A stretch of DNA of 64,000 bases from Trabulsiella odontotermitis (GCF_030053895.1 NZ_CP125781.1:3038001-3102000), one strand, 5' to 3'. Numbered from the stretch's first letter, positions 26,131 through 34,573 are shown. Notes: a model not told the origin generated them from the sequence alone. Made by a program: numbers and translations.

Positions 26131-27183
26131 TTAACCGCGACGGGCTTTGACCGCGTTCGATAACTGACGCAGAACGATTTCAGTATCATCCCAGCCGATG
26201 CAGGCATCGGTCACGCTCTTGCCGTAGACCAGCGGCTCACCGCTTTCCAGACTCTGATTTCCTTCAACCAGATGGCTTTCAATCATCACGCCGATGATCG
26301 CTTTCTCGCCGTTAACGATCTGCTCGCAGACATTCTGCGCGACATCCATCTGTTTTTTAAACTGTTTGCAGGAGTTGGCATGACTGAAGTCGATCATCAC
26401 CTGCTCTGGCAGGCCCGCTTTTTTCAGCCCGGCTTTCACTTCTGCGACGTGCTCTGCACTGTAGTTCGGCGCTTTACCGCCACGCAGAATAATATGGCAG
26501 TCGCCATTGCCGCCAGTATTCACAATCGCGGAATGGCCCCATTTGGTGACCGACAGGAAGCAGTGCGGCGCCCCGGCGGCGTTGATGGCGTCAATCGCCA
26601 CTTTGATCGTACCGTCAGTGCCGTTTTTGAACCCCACCGGGCAGGAAAGACCAGACGCCAGTTCGCGGTGCACCTGAGATTCGGTGGTCCGCGCACCGAT
26701 CGCGCCCCAGCTCATCAGATCAGCAAGATACTGTGGCGTGATCATATCCAGGAACTCGCCGGCAGCAGGCAGGCCGCTGTCGTTAATCTCCAGCAGCAGT
26801 TTACGCGCGATACGCAGACCGTCGTTAATCTGGAAGCTGTTGTCCATATGCGGATCGTTAATCAGTCCTTTCCAGCCCACGGTAGTACGTGGCTTTTCAA
26901 AATAGACGCGCATGACAATTTCCAGCTCGCCTTTCAGCACGTCACGCAGCGTCAACAGGCGAGACGCATACTCTTTTGCTGCCGCCGGATCGTGAATTGA
27001 GCACGGGCCAATCACTACCAGCAGACGATCGTCATCACCGTTAAGGATCTTGTGAATCGCTTTGCGGGCATGTGAAACGGTATTCGCAGCATTTTTAGTC
27101 GCGGGGAATTTTTCAAGGAGCGCGACAGGGGGCAGTAACTCATTGATCTCTTTAATGCGTAAATCGTCGTTCTGATAATTCAT
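26131..27183 (-). CDS. aroG: 3-deoxy-7-phosphoheptulonate synthase, Phe-sensitive
   Basis: AroG condenses PEP and erythrose-4-phosphate to DAHP, the entry step of aromatic amino acid synthesis, and is feedback-inhibited by phenylalanine. The 350-residue protein carries LLVVIGPCSIHD, the KPRTTVGWKGLINDP PEP site, and DFSHANSCKQ with metal-binding residues. There are tandem ATGs; the second, giving MNYQNDDL, fits E. coli and the GGAAAG spacing better. A perfect TyrR box upstream identifies it as the regulated AroG type. Confidence 0.97.
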   Translation of the reverse strand: MNYQNDDLRIKEINELLPPVALLEKFPATKNAANTVSHARKAIHKILNGDDDRLLVVIGPCSIHDPAAAKEYASRLLTLRDVLKGELEIVMRVYFEKPRTTVGWKGLINDPHMDNSFQINDGLRIARKLLLEINDSGLPAAGEFLDMITPQYLADLMSWGAIGARTTESQVHRELASGLSCPVGFKNGTDGTIKVAIDAINAAGAPHCFLSVTKWGHSAIVNTGGNGDCHIILRGGKAPNYSAEHVAEVKAGLKKAGLPEQVMIDFSHANSCKQFKKQMDVAQNVCEQIVNGEKAIIGVMIESHLVEGNQSLESGEPLVYGKSVTDACIGWDDTEIVLRQLSNAVKARRG

Positions 27184-27253
27184 CATCTTTCCAGCGTTGC
27201 CATACTTATCTAATTGAGTGCAATCCTTTCAATCTATCTTGTCGGTCAGAAAG

Positions 27254-27271
27254 TGTAAACGGGCTTTTACA
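27254..27271 (-). promoter_or_regulatory. TyrR box and promoter of aroG
   Basis: TGTAAA-N6-TTTACA is a perfect TyrR consensus. Read on the minus strand its second arm is the -35 hexamer TTTACA, with TAGATT 17 bp downstream as -10. TyrR bound here would block RNA polymerase, as for E. coli aroG. I see nothing else definite in the remaining aroG-ybgS gap (27272-27503) beyond AT-rich sequence that must hold the ybgS promoter. Confidence 0.88.
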
Positions 27272-27503
27272 CTCAGGACGGATAATTCCTGGAATTACAG
27301 AAAAATTCGCCACAAAGTAGCGAAAAGTGAGATCGCGTCTACAATTTTTACTTTGAAACACTCTGTTTTTGCCGCTTAACAATATTCCATGCTGAGTTAA
27401 ATCAGCCCAGTGGAATATTTAACCCTCTTGAGGGCGTATAGCCCTCGCGCATGCACTGTTGGAAGAAGTTATCCGACGTAACGACCAGAACAGGAGCATC
27501 TTT

Positions 27504-27878
27504 ATGAAAATGAATAAATTAGCCTCACTTTTACTGACGGCAACCCTCTCTCTGACCAGCGGCGCAGCGCTGGCCGCCACCGGTTCGGACAGCAACGGTG
27601 ATGCCAACGCGGCGGCAGAAGCCGGCCAGGTTGCACCAGACGCCCGTCAAAACACCGCGCCGAATAATGTTGATAACAACCAGATCAACAACGGCGGCAC
27701 CATGCTTCATCCTAATGATTCCTCCAGTAATATGAGTCAGGAAGGGATGACCAAAGACGAAGTGCATAAAAACTCGATGTGTAAAGACGGTAAATGTCCT
27801 GACATCAATAAGAAAGTCCAGACCGGCGACGGCATCAACAACGATGTTGACACCAAAACGGACGGCACCACGCAGTAA
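27504..27878 (+). CDS. ybgS: YbgS-like secreted protein of unknown function
   Basis: A 124-residue protein homologous to E. coli YbgS. It has a clear Sec signal (MKMNKLASLLLTATLSL ending at ALA, about residue 23). The mature part is rich in Asn, Asp and Gly, and two Cys lie in SMCKDGKCPDINKKV, possibly forming a disulfide. The C-terminus GINNDVDTKTDGTTQ is almost invariant. Function is unknown. The start has AGGAG upstream. A stable hairpin follows the stop. Confidence 0.9.
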   Translation: MKMNKLASLLLTATLSLTSGAALAATGSDSNGDANAAAEAGQVAPDARQNTAPNNVDNNQINNGGTMLHPNDSSSNMSQEGMTKDEVHKNSMCKDGKCPDINKKVQTGDGINNDVDTKTDGTTQ

Positions 27879-27902
27879 CCCTCCCCTTCTGTACCGAACC
27901 AT

Positions 27903-27926
27903 GGAGAGCTTCGGCTCTCCTTATTT
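27903..27926 (+). terminator. Probable terminator after ybgS
   Basis: GGAGAGC-TTCG-GCTCTCC is a perfect UUCG-tetraloop hairpin followed by TTATTTG. The U-run is short, so termination may be partial. Confidence 0.7.
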
Positions 27927-27992
27927 GTATGCGCAACCGAAAAAGATCTGTAATGATGACAGGCATAACATTTAAATAATCAGGACGACGTT

Positions 27993-28937
27993 ATGGCGCA
28001 CTCCCATTCGCACTCGCATTCCCCGCAACCGCAGGACGGCAACGCCCGTCGGTTACTGCTGGCTTTTGCGATTACCGCTGGCTTTATGGTCATTGAGGTC
28101 ATCGGTGGCCTTATCTCTGGCTCGCTGGCGCTGCTGGCCGATGCCGGGCATATGCTGACCGATGCCGCGGCTCTGCTGTTTGCCCTGCTGGCCGTCCAGT
28201 TTGCCCGTCGCCCGCCCAATAACCGTCACACCTTCGGCTGGCTGCGCCTGACGACGCTCGCAGCGTTTGTGAATGCGATTGCCCTGGTGGTGATTACGTT
28301 TCTGATTGTCTGGGAGGCAATCCAGCGTTTTTACCATCCGCAACCGGTCGCCGGGGCGACCATGATGGTGATCGCCGTAGCCGGATTGCTGGCGAATATT
28401 TTCTCGTTCTGGATTTTGCACCGCGGCAGTGAAGAGAAGAATCTTAACGTACGCGCCGCTGCGCTGCATGTGCTGGGGGATCTGTTAGGTTCGGTCGGGG
28501 CTATCGGTGCGGCAGTCGTGATCCTGCTGACTGGCTGGACGCCGATTGACCCGATCCTGTCAGTGCTGGTGTCGTGCCTGGTACTTCGCAGCGCCTGGCA
28601 ACTGCTGAAAGAGAGCGTTAACGAGCTGCTTGAAGGTGCACCACGCGCTATCGACGTTGGCGAGCTGAAGCGCAAACTGAACCGCGCCTTACCGGAAGTG
28701 CGCGACGTGCATCATGTTCATGTCTGGATGGTGGGCGAGAAACCGATCATGACACTGCATGTTCAGGTGATCCCGCCTCATGATCACGATGCGCTGCTCG
28801 ATCGCATCCAGCATTTCCTCGAGCATCACTACAACATTGAGCATGCCACGATACAAATGGAGTACCAGCCCTGTAGCGGCCCGGAATGCCGTCTTAGCGA
28901 GCTGCACGCCGGGCATGGACATTCACACCATCCTTAA
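27993..28937 (+). CDS. zitB: Zinc efflux transporter, cation diffusion facilitator family
   Basis: ZitB exports Zn2+ in exchange for protons across the inner membrane. The 314-residue protein has six transmembrane helices. It contains the CDF signature SGSLALLADAGHMLTDAAAL with the metal-site His and Asp residues, and a second HVLGDLLGSVGA in TM5. His-rich ends (HSHSHSHS and HAGHGHSHHP) are typical zinc-binding tails. It is convergent with pnuC, and the two stop codons overlap. Confidence 0.95.
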   Translation: MAHSHSHSHSPQPQDGNARRLLLAFAITAGFMVIEVIGGLISGSLALLADAGHMLTDAAALLFALLAVQFARRPPNNRHTFGWLRLTTLAAFVNAIALVVITFLIVWEAIQRFYHPQPVAGATMMVIAVAGLLANIFSFWILHRGSEEKNLNVRAAALHVLGDLLGSVGAIGAAVVILLTGWTPIDPILSVLVSCLVLRSAWQLLKESVNELLEGAPRAIDVGELKRKLNRALPEVRDVHHVHVWMVGEKPIMTLHVQVIPPHDHDALLDRIQHFLEHHYNIEHATIQMEYQPCSGPECRLSELHAGHGHSHHP

Positions 28938-29653
28938 CTCGAAAGCGCGTGAGAGCCTCGCTCACGCGCGCTGTTAATCCACATCCGGCTACCATTAAGC
29001 GCGATGAAGGTCAGCAGCAGATATTCCAGCGACATCGCGTAGACGCCCTGCAAAGCAAAAATAGCGACGCTGATGACGTTGATAATCACCCACAGCAGCC
29101 AGTTTTCGACATACTTACGAGTCATCAGGATCATCGCCACAATCGACAGCACCATCATGCAGGAGTCCCAGAACGGGAAGGCGTCAGGCTGCAGCACAGG
29201 CATGGCGACGTTCAGCCCCAGCGCCTGCATGATCGACACCGCAATCCGCGTCAGGAAAGCGAAGACCGGATCGATAAACACCGTCATCAGTCCAATCGCC
29301 ACCACACATACCGCCAGCCAGGTGATCGCTTTCGGCAGCGGCAACCAGCGGATTTGTAGTTCGGCCTCATGCTGACTGGTTTGCCGCGACCACGCGTACC
29401 AGCCATAGATGTTGGCGGCGAAGAAAAAAAGCTGCAACAACAGGCTGGCATAAAGCTGGATCTGAAAGAAAATGATGGCGAACAGCGTGACGTTGATAAG
29501 ACCAAAGAAGTAATTGCTGATTTTTTCGAGGCTGGCGAGCCAGATACACAATAACCCCGCCACCGTCCCGACGGCTTCTATCCACGACAGATCGTAACCG
29601 CCAGCGCCAATCGGGATGTGTACCAGTATGTTCTGCGTGCTGAAGAAATCCAT
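28934..29653 (-). CDS. pnuC: Nicotinamide riboside transporter
   Basis: PnuC is an inner-membrane facilitator for nicotinamide riboside, used for NAD salvage. The 239-residue protein is almost wholly hydrophobic with about seven helices, and its length equals E. coli. NIYGWYAWSRQ and FPFWDSCMMVLSIVAMILMTRKYVENW are family features. It lies 28 bp downstream of nadA and is probably co-transcribed, which puts NAD synthesis and salvage under one NadR-controlled promoter. Confidence 0.95.
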   Translation of the reverse strand: MDFFSTQNILVHIPIGAGGYDLSWIEAVGTVAGLLCIWLASLEKISNYFFGLINVTLFAIIFFQIQLYASLLLQLFFFAANIYGWYAWSRQTSQHEAELQIRWLPLPKAITWLAVCVVAIGLMTVFIDPVFAFLTRIAVSIMQALGLNVAMPVLQPDAFPFWDSCMMVLSIVAMILMTRKYVENWLLWVIINVISVAIFALQGVYAMSLEYLLLTFIALNGSRMWINSARERGSHALSS

Positions 29654-29681
29654 TTTAAACCCCGCAAGATAACGTCAATGG

Positions 29682-30725
29682 TTAAGGACGAAGTGTAGCC
29701 GCAAAATCGAGCATCCGGTTGAGAGGCAGTAATGCACCTTCCCGTAACGCGGCATCGACGTGTATTTCGTGTGCCGCACCGCCGTTCTCCAGCCCTTCGG
29801 CAATCGCTTTTAAGCCGTTCATCGCCATCCACGGACAGTGCGCACAACTGCGGCAACTGGCCCCCTCGCCCGCCGTCGGCGCTTCCAGCAACTCTTTTTC
29901 CGGCACCGCCTGCTGCATTTTGTAAAAAATCCCGCGGTCGGTCGCCACAATCAGTTGCTGATGCGGAAGCGTTCTGGCAGCGGCAATCAGCTGGCTGGTT
30001 GAACCCACCGCATCGGCCATATCAACGATAGCCTGCGGCGATTCCGGGTGTACGAGTACCGCGGCGTCCGGATACAGCGCTTTCATGCGGGTCAGCGCCT
30101 GCGTTTTGAATTCGTCATGAACGATACAGGCGCCCTGCCAGCACAGCACATCGGCCCCACTCTGCTTTTGCACATAACGGCCAAGGTGGCGGTCCGGCGC
30201 CCAGAGAATTTTCTCACCCAGGCTGTCGAGATGTTCAATCAGTTCAACGGCGATACTGGAGGTCACCACCCAGTCTGCCCGCGCTTTTACCGCGGCCGAG
30301 GTGTTGGCGTAGACCACCACTGTGCGGTCCGGGTGCGCATCACAAAACGCATTAAACGCATCGCTGGGGCAACCGAGATCCAGAGAACATTCGGCCGCCA
30401 GCGTCGGCATCAGGATGGTCTTTTCCGGGCTGAGGATTTTGGCGGTTTCGCCCATAAAGCGCACACCCGCGACCAGCAGCGTTGATGCCGGATGCTTCGC
30501 ACCGAAACGCGCCATTTCCAGCGAGTCAGAAATACAGCCGCCCGTCTCTTCCGCCAGTTGCTGAATTTCAGGATCGGTATAGTAATGCGCCACCATCACC
30601 GCATCGCGCGCTTTCAGCAGACGTTTGATTTTCTCACGGTAGAAGTGCTTTTCCTCGAGGCTCAGCGGCGCAGGTTTCGGCGGAAAAGGATAAATGGCGG
30701 TTTCGGGGTCAAACATTACGCTCAT
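29682..30725 (-). CDS. nadA: Quinolinate synthase
   Basis: NadA condenses iminoaspartate with dihydroxyacetone phosphate to quinolinate in de novo NAD synthesis and needs a [4Fe-4S] cluster. The three ligand cysteines are at 113 (AECSLDLG), 200 (CWQGACIVHD) and 297 (CRSCAHCPWMAMNG), as in E. coli. The 347-residue start giving MSVMFDPETA is preferred; a directly adjacent upstream ATG is possible. It is first in nadA-pnuC. Confidence 0.97.
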   Translation of the reverse strand: MSVMFDPETAIYPFPPKPAPLSLEEKHFYREKIKRLLKARDAVMVAHYYTDPEIQQLAEETGGCISDSLEMARFGAKHPASTLLVAGVRFMGETAKILSPEKTILMPTLAAECSLDLGCPSDAFNAFCDAHPDRTVVVYANTSAAVKARADWVVTSSIAVELIEHLDSLGEKILWAPDRHLGRYVQKQSGADVLCWQGACIVHDEFKTQALTRMKALYPDAAVLVHPESPQAIVDMADAVGSTSQLIAAARTLPHQQLIVATDRGIFYKMQQAVPEKELLEAPTAGEGASCRSCAHCPWMAMNGLKAIAEGLENGGAAHEIHVDAALREGALLPLNRMLDFAATLRP

Positions 30726-30797
30726 CATGCAATCTCGTTTTACAGGCTTAACAAAATGCCGTTATAGCCGCAGAGTTACAGCTCCTGACGGCTTCTG

Positions 30798-30815
30798 TGT
30801 TTTGTATGCTAAACA
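30798..30815. promoter_or_regulatory. Candidate NadR operator upstream of nadA
   Basis: On the minus strand TGTTTA-GCATAC-AAAACA matches the NadR pattern TGTTTA-N6-TAAACA at 11 of 12 fixed positions. It lies about 75 bp upstream of nadA. NadR with high NAD would repress here. Confidence 0.75.
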
Positions 30816-30856
30816 AGATAGCAGATTGTGCATGTCGGGGGTATATCGCAGATAGC

Positions 30857-30882
30857 AAAAAAGCGCCTTTAGGGCGCTTTTC
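30857..30882 (-). terminator. Terminator of the tRNA operon
   Basis: GCGCCCTAAAGGCGC followed by TTTTTT on the minus strand lies just beyond the last repeat module and ends the lys/val tRNA transcript. Confidence 0.9.
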
Positions 30883-30887
30883 TACAC

Positions 30888-30963
30888 TGGTGGGTCGTGC
30901 AGGATGACTCGGCTTCGCCTCGCCCTTCGGGCCGTTGCTGCGCAACGTTATCCTTCACGTTTT
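30888..30963 (-). repeat. tRNA-Lys-derived spacer repeat, copy 1
   Basis: The minus strand holds a module of about 76 bp. It begins AACGTGAAGGATAACG, has GC-rich hairpins (GGCCCGAAGGGC and GGCGAAGCC), and ends in the last 18 nt of tRNA-Lys (ATCCTGCACGACCCACCA). It separates the last tRNA-Lys from the terminator. Four copies occur, one after each tRNA-Lys. Confidence 0.9.
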
Positions 30964-30986
30964 ACCATCGCTATCTACCTAACGAT

Positions 30987-31062
30987 TGGTGGGTCGTGCA
31001 GGATTCGAACCTGCGACCAATTGATTAAAAGTCAACTGCTCTACCAACTGAGCTAACGACCC
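30987..31062 (-). tRNA. tRNA-Lys(UUU)
   Basis: 76 nt with encoded CCA. The anticodon loop CTTTTAA gives UUU. GGGTCGT pairs with ACGACCC in the acceptor, GGTTCGAATCC forms the T arm. The four Lys copies in this window look identical over the mature part. Confidence 0.97.
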
Positions 31063-31084
31063 CTTGCGGGATTGTTCTTCGAAG

Positions 31085-31160
31085 TGGTGGGTCGTGCAGG
31101 ATGACTCGGCTTCGCCTCGCCCTACGGGCCGTTGCTGACGCAACGTTATCCTTCACGTTC
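31085..31160 (-). repeat. tRNA-Lys-derived spacer repeat, copy 2
   Basis: Same module as copy 1, with GGCCCGTAGGGC in place of GGCCCGAAGGGC and a one-base insertion in the GTTGCG(T)CAGCAAC stem. It ends in the 18-nt tRNA-Lys 3' fragment and separates two tRNA-Lys genes. Confidence 0.9.
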
Positions 31161-31183
31161 TCTACCAGTGACCACCTTTGGAA

Positions 31184-31259
31184 TGGTGGGTCGTGCAGGA
31201 TTCGAACCTGCGACCAATTGATTAAAAGTCAACTGCTCTACCAACTGAGCTAACGACCC
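31184..31259 (-). tRNA. tRNA-Lys(UUU)
   Basis: 76 nt, CCA encoded, anticodon UUU. Same mature sequence as the other Lys copies. Confidence 0.97.
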
Positions 31260-31308
31260 CTGCGGGTCATGACTTCGAAGATAATTTTTTACTCGGAACC
31301 ACACTAAG

Positions 31309-31383
31309 TGGTGGGTCGTGCAGGATGACTCGGCTTCGCCTCGCCCTTCGGGCCGTTGCTGCGCAACGTTATCCTTCACGTTT
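31309..31383 (-). repeat. tRNA-Lys-derived spacer repeat, copy 3
   Basis: Module nearly identical to copy 1, including the GGCCCGAAGGGC hairpin and the downstream TACCATCGCTATCT spacer sequence. It ends in the 18-nt tRNA-Lys 3' fragment. Confidence 0.9.
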
Positions 31384-31407
31384 TACCATCGCTATCTAGC
31401 TAACGAT

Positions 31408-31483
31408 TGGTGGGTCGTGCAGGATTCGAACCTGCGACCAATTGATTAAAAGTCAACTGCTCTACCAACTGAGCTAACGACCC
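31408..31483 (-). tRNA. tRNA-Lys(UUU)
   Basis: 76 nt, CCA encoded, anticodon UUU. Only 3 bp separate its 5' end from the CCA end of the upstream tRNA-Val. Confidence 0.97.
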
Positions 31484-31486
31484 GAG

Positions 31487-31562
31487 TGGTGGGTGATGAC
31501 GGGATCGAACCGCCGACCCCCTCCTTGTAAGGGAGGTGCTCTCCCAGCTGAGCTAATCACCC
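31487..31562 (-). tRNA. tRNA-Val(UAC)
   Basis: 76 nt with encoded CCA. The anticodon loop CTTACAA gives UAC, and the acceptor GGGTGAT pairs with ATCACCC. It is the only non-Lys member of this operon and has no repeat module after it. Confidence 0.97.
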
Positions 31563-31586
31563 GATACTACGCTGGATATTGCTAAG

Positions 31587-31663
31587 TGGTGGGTCGTGCA
31601 GGATGACTCGGCTTTGCCTCGCCCTACGGGCCGTTGCTGACGCAACGTTATCCTTCACGTTTT
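31587..31663 (-). repeat. tRNA-Lys-derived spacer repeat, copy 4
   Basis: Module between the first tRNA-Lys and tRNA-Val. It has GGCCCGTAGGGC like copy 2, a GGCAAAGCC variant of the second hairpin, and the same 18-nt tRNA-Lys 3' end. Confidence 0.9.
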
Positions 31664-31686
31664 ACTATCGCTATCCACCTAACGAT

Positions 31687-31762
31687 TGGTGGGTCGTGCA
31701 GGATTCGAACCTGCGACCAATTGATTAAAAGTCAACTGCTCTACCAACTGAGCTAACGACCC
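31687..31762 (-). tRNA. tRNA-Lys(UUU)
   Basis: 76 nt, CCA encoded, anticodon UUU. It is promoter-proximal, the first gene of the minus-strand tRNA operon. Confidence 0.97.
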
Positions 31763-31810
31763 ACTTGCGCTGCTTCGGAGATGTTTGATATCCCTCGGCA
31801 ACGGCGGCAT

Positions 31811-31838
31811 ATATTACTGGTTTAAGATTTCAGCGCAA
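31811..31838 (-). promoter_or_regulatory. Probable promoter of the lys/val tRNA operon
   Basis: The minus strand has -35 TTGCGC (31833-31838), a 16-bp spacer and -10 TAATAT (31811-31816), followed by the GC-rich GCCGCCG. Such a discriminator is typical of stringently controlled stable-RNA promoters. It starts about 40 bp upstream of the first tRNA-Lys. Confidence 0.6.
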
Positions 31839-31921
31839 CAAAAATTTCGATGAAGATCACTTAACTGCTTACGTTTCAGGCGACACGACCAGAAAAAACA
31901 CGATTCCTGGTCATGCCGTCA

Positions 31922-32722
31922 TCATTGCAGCGATCCGAGACGTTTTTGCGCCAGTTTTGCGCCTTCGGTACCAGGATACTTGCTGACCACTTGCTGGTAG
32001 ACCGCTTTCGCTTTTGCCGTGTCCCCTTTGTCCTGCATGATCACGCCGACCTTGTACATCGCGTCAGAGGCTTTGGGTGATTTCGGGTAGTTTTTTACGA
32101 CAGAAGCAAAATAATAGGCGGCATCATCTTTTTTACCCTTGTTGTAATTCAACTGACCGAGCCAGTAGTTGGCGTTCGGCTGGTAGGTTGAATCTGGGTA
32201 TTTTTTGATGAAGTTCTGGAAAGCCGCGATCGCGTCGTCCTGGCGAGAGGAATCCTTCACCAGCGCAATAGCCGCATTGTAATCGGTATTGGCGTCACCG
32301 CTTTGCACCGGTGCGCCTGACGTGGCCGCGCCAGCCGCAGGCGCTGTGGTGGATGCGCCAGCATTGCTGCTTTGATCGCCACCTGTCTGCTGCGTTTGCG
32401 TTGCCGCGCCGCCGCTGGTCAGGCTGTCAATCTGCAGCTGCACTTGTTTCTGGCGTTCAATCACCTGATTCAGCTGGTACTGACTCTCCTGGATCTGTCC
32501 GCGGAGGGCGTCAATATCGGCCTGGTTATCAGAAACTTGTTGCTGGAGTTGGGTTAAAAGTTGGCTGTGAGCATTGGAAATACGCTCGAGTTGAGTCACG
32601 CGGTCTTCGACCGAGCCTGAGCCGACACTACTGATTGGTGCCTGAGCAAAAGCGGCCCAGGGGGCCGCTATTCCAACCAGTAACGACAGACTCAACAGGT
32701 GATGTCTGAAGTTACTGTTCAT
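31922..32722 (-). CDS. cpoB: Cell division coordinator CpoB (YbgF)
   Basis: CpoB is a periplasmic TolA-binding protein that links peptidoglycan synthesis by PBP1B to outer-membrane constriction at the septum. The 266-residue precursor has a signal peptide ending AAFA-QAPI (about 26), a coiled coil (VEDRVTQLERISNAHSQLL), a low-complexity Thr/Ala/Gly linker, and C-terminal tetratricopeptide repeats (DYNAAIALVK, YPDSTYQPNANYWLGQLNYN). It is last in the tol-pal cluster, 9 bp after pal. Confidence 0.96.
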   Translation of the reverse strand: MNSNFRHHLLSLSLLVGIAAPWAAFAQAPISSVGSGSVEDRVTQLERISNAHSQLLTQLQQQVSDNQADIDALRGQIQESQYQLNQVIERQKQVQLQIDSLTSGGAATQTQQTGGDQSSNAGASTTAPAAGAATSGAPVQSGDANTDYNAAIALVKDSSRQDDAIAAFQNFIKKYPDSTYQPNANYWLGQLNYNKGKKDDAAYYFASVVKNYPKSPKASDAMYKVGVIMQDKGDTAKAKAVYQQVVSKYPGTEGAKLAQKRLGSLQ

Positions 32723-32731
32723 ACGATTCTC

Positions 32732-33247
32732 TTAGTAAACCAGTACGGCGCGACGGTTTTTAGCGTAAGCCGCTTCGTCGTGACCCAGTACTGCAGGTTT
32801 TTCTTTACCGTAAGAAACGATGGAGATCTGATCAGCAGAAACGCCTTTACCCTGCAGGTACATCTTAACGGCGTTAGCACGACGCTCGCCCAGGGCGATG
32901 TTGTACTCCGGAGTACCACGTTCGTCCGCGTGACCTTCTACGGTGACTTTGTAAGAAGGGTTGCTACGCAGGAAGTTCGCGTGTGCGTCCAGCATTGCAG
33001 CGAATTCAGAACTTACATCGTACTTGTCGAGACCGAAGTAAACGATGTTGTTCTGCTGCAGCTGTTGCATCTGCAGACGAGCCTGTTCTTCAGAAGACAT
33101 GTTGCCGTTAGCATCCATACCAGTGCCGGCGCCCATCATGCCTTCGCCGCTCTGGTCGTTGCTGGCGTTCTTGTTGGAAGAACATGCCGCGATTGCCATT
33201 ACCGGCAGAGCCAGCATCAGTCCTTTCAGCACTTTGTTCAGTTGCAT
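32732..33247 (-). CDS. pal: Peptidoglycan-associated lipoprotein Pal
   Basis: Pal anchors the outer membrane to peptidoglycan and cycles between TolB and the cell wall. The 171-residue precursor has lipobox AIAAC with lipidated Cys22 followed by SS, which directs it to the outer membrane. The C-terminal OmpA-like domain carries TVEGHADERGTPEYNIALG, whose Asp and Arg bind diaminopimelate. It is two residues shorter than E. coli Pal, in the Asn/Gly-rich linker. Confidence 0.98.
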   Translation of the reverse strand: MQLNKVLKGLMLALPVMAIAACSSNKNASNDQSGEGMMGAGTGMDANGNMSSEEQARLQMQQLQQNNIVYFGLDKYDVSSEFAAMLDAHANFLRSNPSYKVTVEGHADERGTPEYNIALGERRANAVKMYLQGKGVSADQISIVSYGKEKPAVLGHDEAAYAKNRRAVLVY

Positions 33248-33280
33248 TTCTTTGATTCCTATATAACTAATTATTTATTA

Positions 33281-34573
33281 TTACAGATACGGAGACCAGG
33301 CAGGGAATTTGACCTGTCCATCAGTCGCCGGAAGACGCGCTTTGAAACGCCCATCTGTAGAAACCAGGTTCAGCACGGATCCCATCCCCTGAGAAGAGCT
33401 GTAGATAACCATAGTGCCGTTAGGTGCCAGACTTGGCGTTTCATCTAAAAACGTTGACGACAGAACCTGCACGCCACCCGCTTCCAGATCTTGTTTGGCA
33501 ATGTGTTGCTGACCATTGGCCGAGCTTACCATTACCATAAATTTACCGTCAGCGCTCACATCCGCATCCTGGTTTTGATTACCTTCCCAGGAAATACGCT
33601 GCGGAGTACCACCATTAACGTTGACTTTATACACCTGCGGACGACCGGCCTGGTCAGACGTGAAGGCCAGATTCTGGCTGTCCGGGAACCAGCTTGGTTC
33701 GGTGTTGTTGCTGCGACCGTTAGTCACCTGACGGATCTGACCAGAGCCGATATCCATCACATACAGGTTCAGGCTACCGGTTTTAGACAGCGCAAACGCC
33801 AGTTTGCTGCCATCTGGCGAGAACATCGGCGCACCGTTGTGCTGCGGGAAAGAAGCAACCTGACGCACGGCGCCGTTTGCCAGCGTCTGGATAACCAACG
33901 CAGAACGACCGCTTTCGAAGGTGACGTAAGCCAGTTTAGAACCGTCAGGAGACCATGCCGGAGACATCAGCGGCTGCGGAGAGCGGTGTACCACGAACTG
34001 GTTGTAACCATCGTAGTCAGAGACGCGCAGTTCGTACGGGAACTGGCCGCCATTGGTCTGTACTACATAAGCGATGCGGGTACGGAACGCGCCTTTAATG
34101 CCAGTCAGTTTTTCGAATACTTCGTCACTGGCAGTATGGCCAGCATAACGCAGCCATTGCTTGTTCACTTTGTAGGAGTTTTGCGCCAGTACGGTGCCCG
34201 GGGCACCGCCAGTGTCAACCAGCTGATAAGCGACGTTGTAAGAACCGTCCGGGTTAGGCGTTACCTGCCCGATAACGACAGCGTCAATCCCCAGCGCGGA
34301 CCATGCGGCAGCCTGGACTTCCTGCGCGGACCCCGGTTGCTGAGGCAGGCGAGAACGATCTAATGGATTGAATTTACCGCTGTTGCGCAGGTCAGCCGCA
34401 ACAATACCACCGATATCTTCAGGTGCAGCTCCCGGACCAGCCCACTGGAAAGGCACAACGCCAATCGGACGCGCCGAGTCCACCCCCTGGGTGATCTCGA
34501 TACGTACTTCTGCGTGCAGCGCCGCTGCCCACAGCATCAGAAAACCAAATGCTACTCGTAATGCCTGCTTCAT
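33281..34573 (-). CDS. tolB: Tol-Pal system protein TolB
   Basis: TolB is a periplasmic protein that binds Pal and is released by TolA. The 430-residue precursor equals E. coli in length. A signal peptide ends LHA-EVRI (about 21), an N-terminal alpha/beta domain follows (PIGVVPFQWAGPG), then a six-bladed WD40-like propeller with repeated SPDGSKLA motifs. Tandem ATGs occur; I use the second, giving MKQALRVAFG. Confidence 0.97.
   Translation of the reverse strand: MKQALRVAFGFLMLWAAALHAEVRIEITQGVDSARPIGVVPFQWAGPGAAPEDIGGIVAADLRNSGKFNPLDRSRLPQQPGSAQEVQAAAWSALGIDAVVIGQVTPNPDGSYNVAYQLVDTGGAPGTVLAQNSYKVNKQWLRYAGHTASDEVFEKLTGIKGAFRTRIAYVVQTNGGQFPYELRVSDYDGYNQFVVHRSPQPLMSPAWSPDGSKLAYVTFESGRSALVIQTLANGAVRQVASFPQHNGAPMFSPDGSKLAFALSKTGSLNLYVMDIGSGQIRQVTNGRSNNTEPSWFPDSQNLAFTSDQAGRPQVYKVNVNGGTPQRISWEGNQNQDADVSADGKFMVMVSSANGQQHIAKQDLEAGGVQVLSSTFLDETPSLAPNGTMVIYSSSQGMGSVLNLVSTDGRFKARLPATDGQVKFPAWSPYL

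Noticed and set aside
30888..31762. Regular repeats that could suggest a CRISPR array
   Set aside because: The repeats are tRNA genes and tRNA-derived modules of about 76 bp with irregular spacing. There are no short direct repeats with unique spacers and no cas genes.
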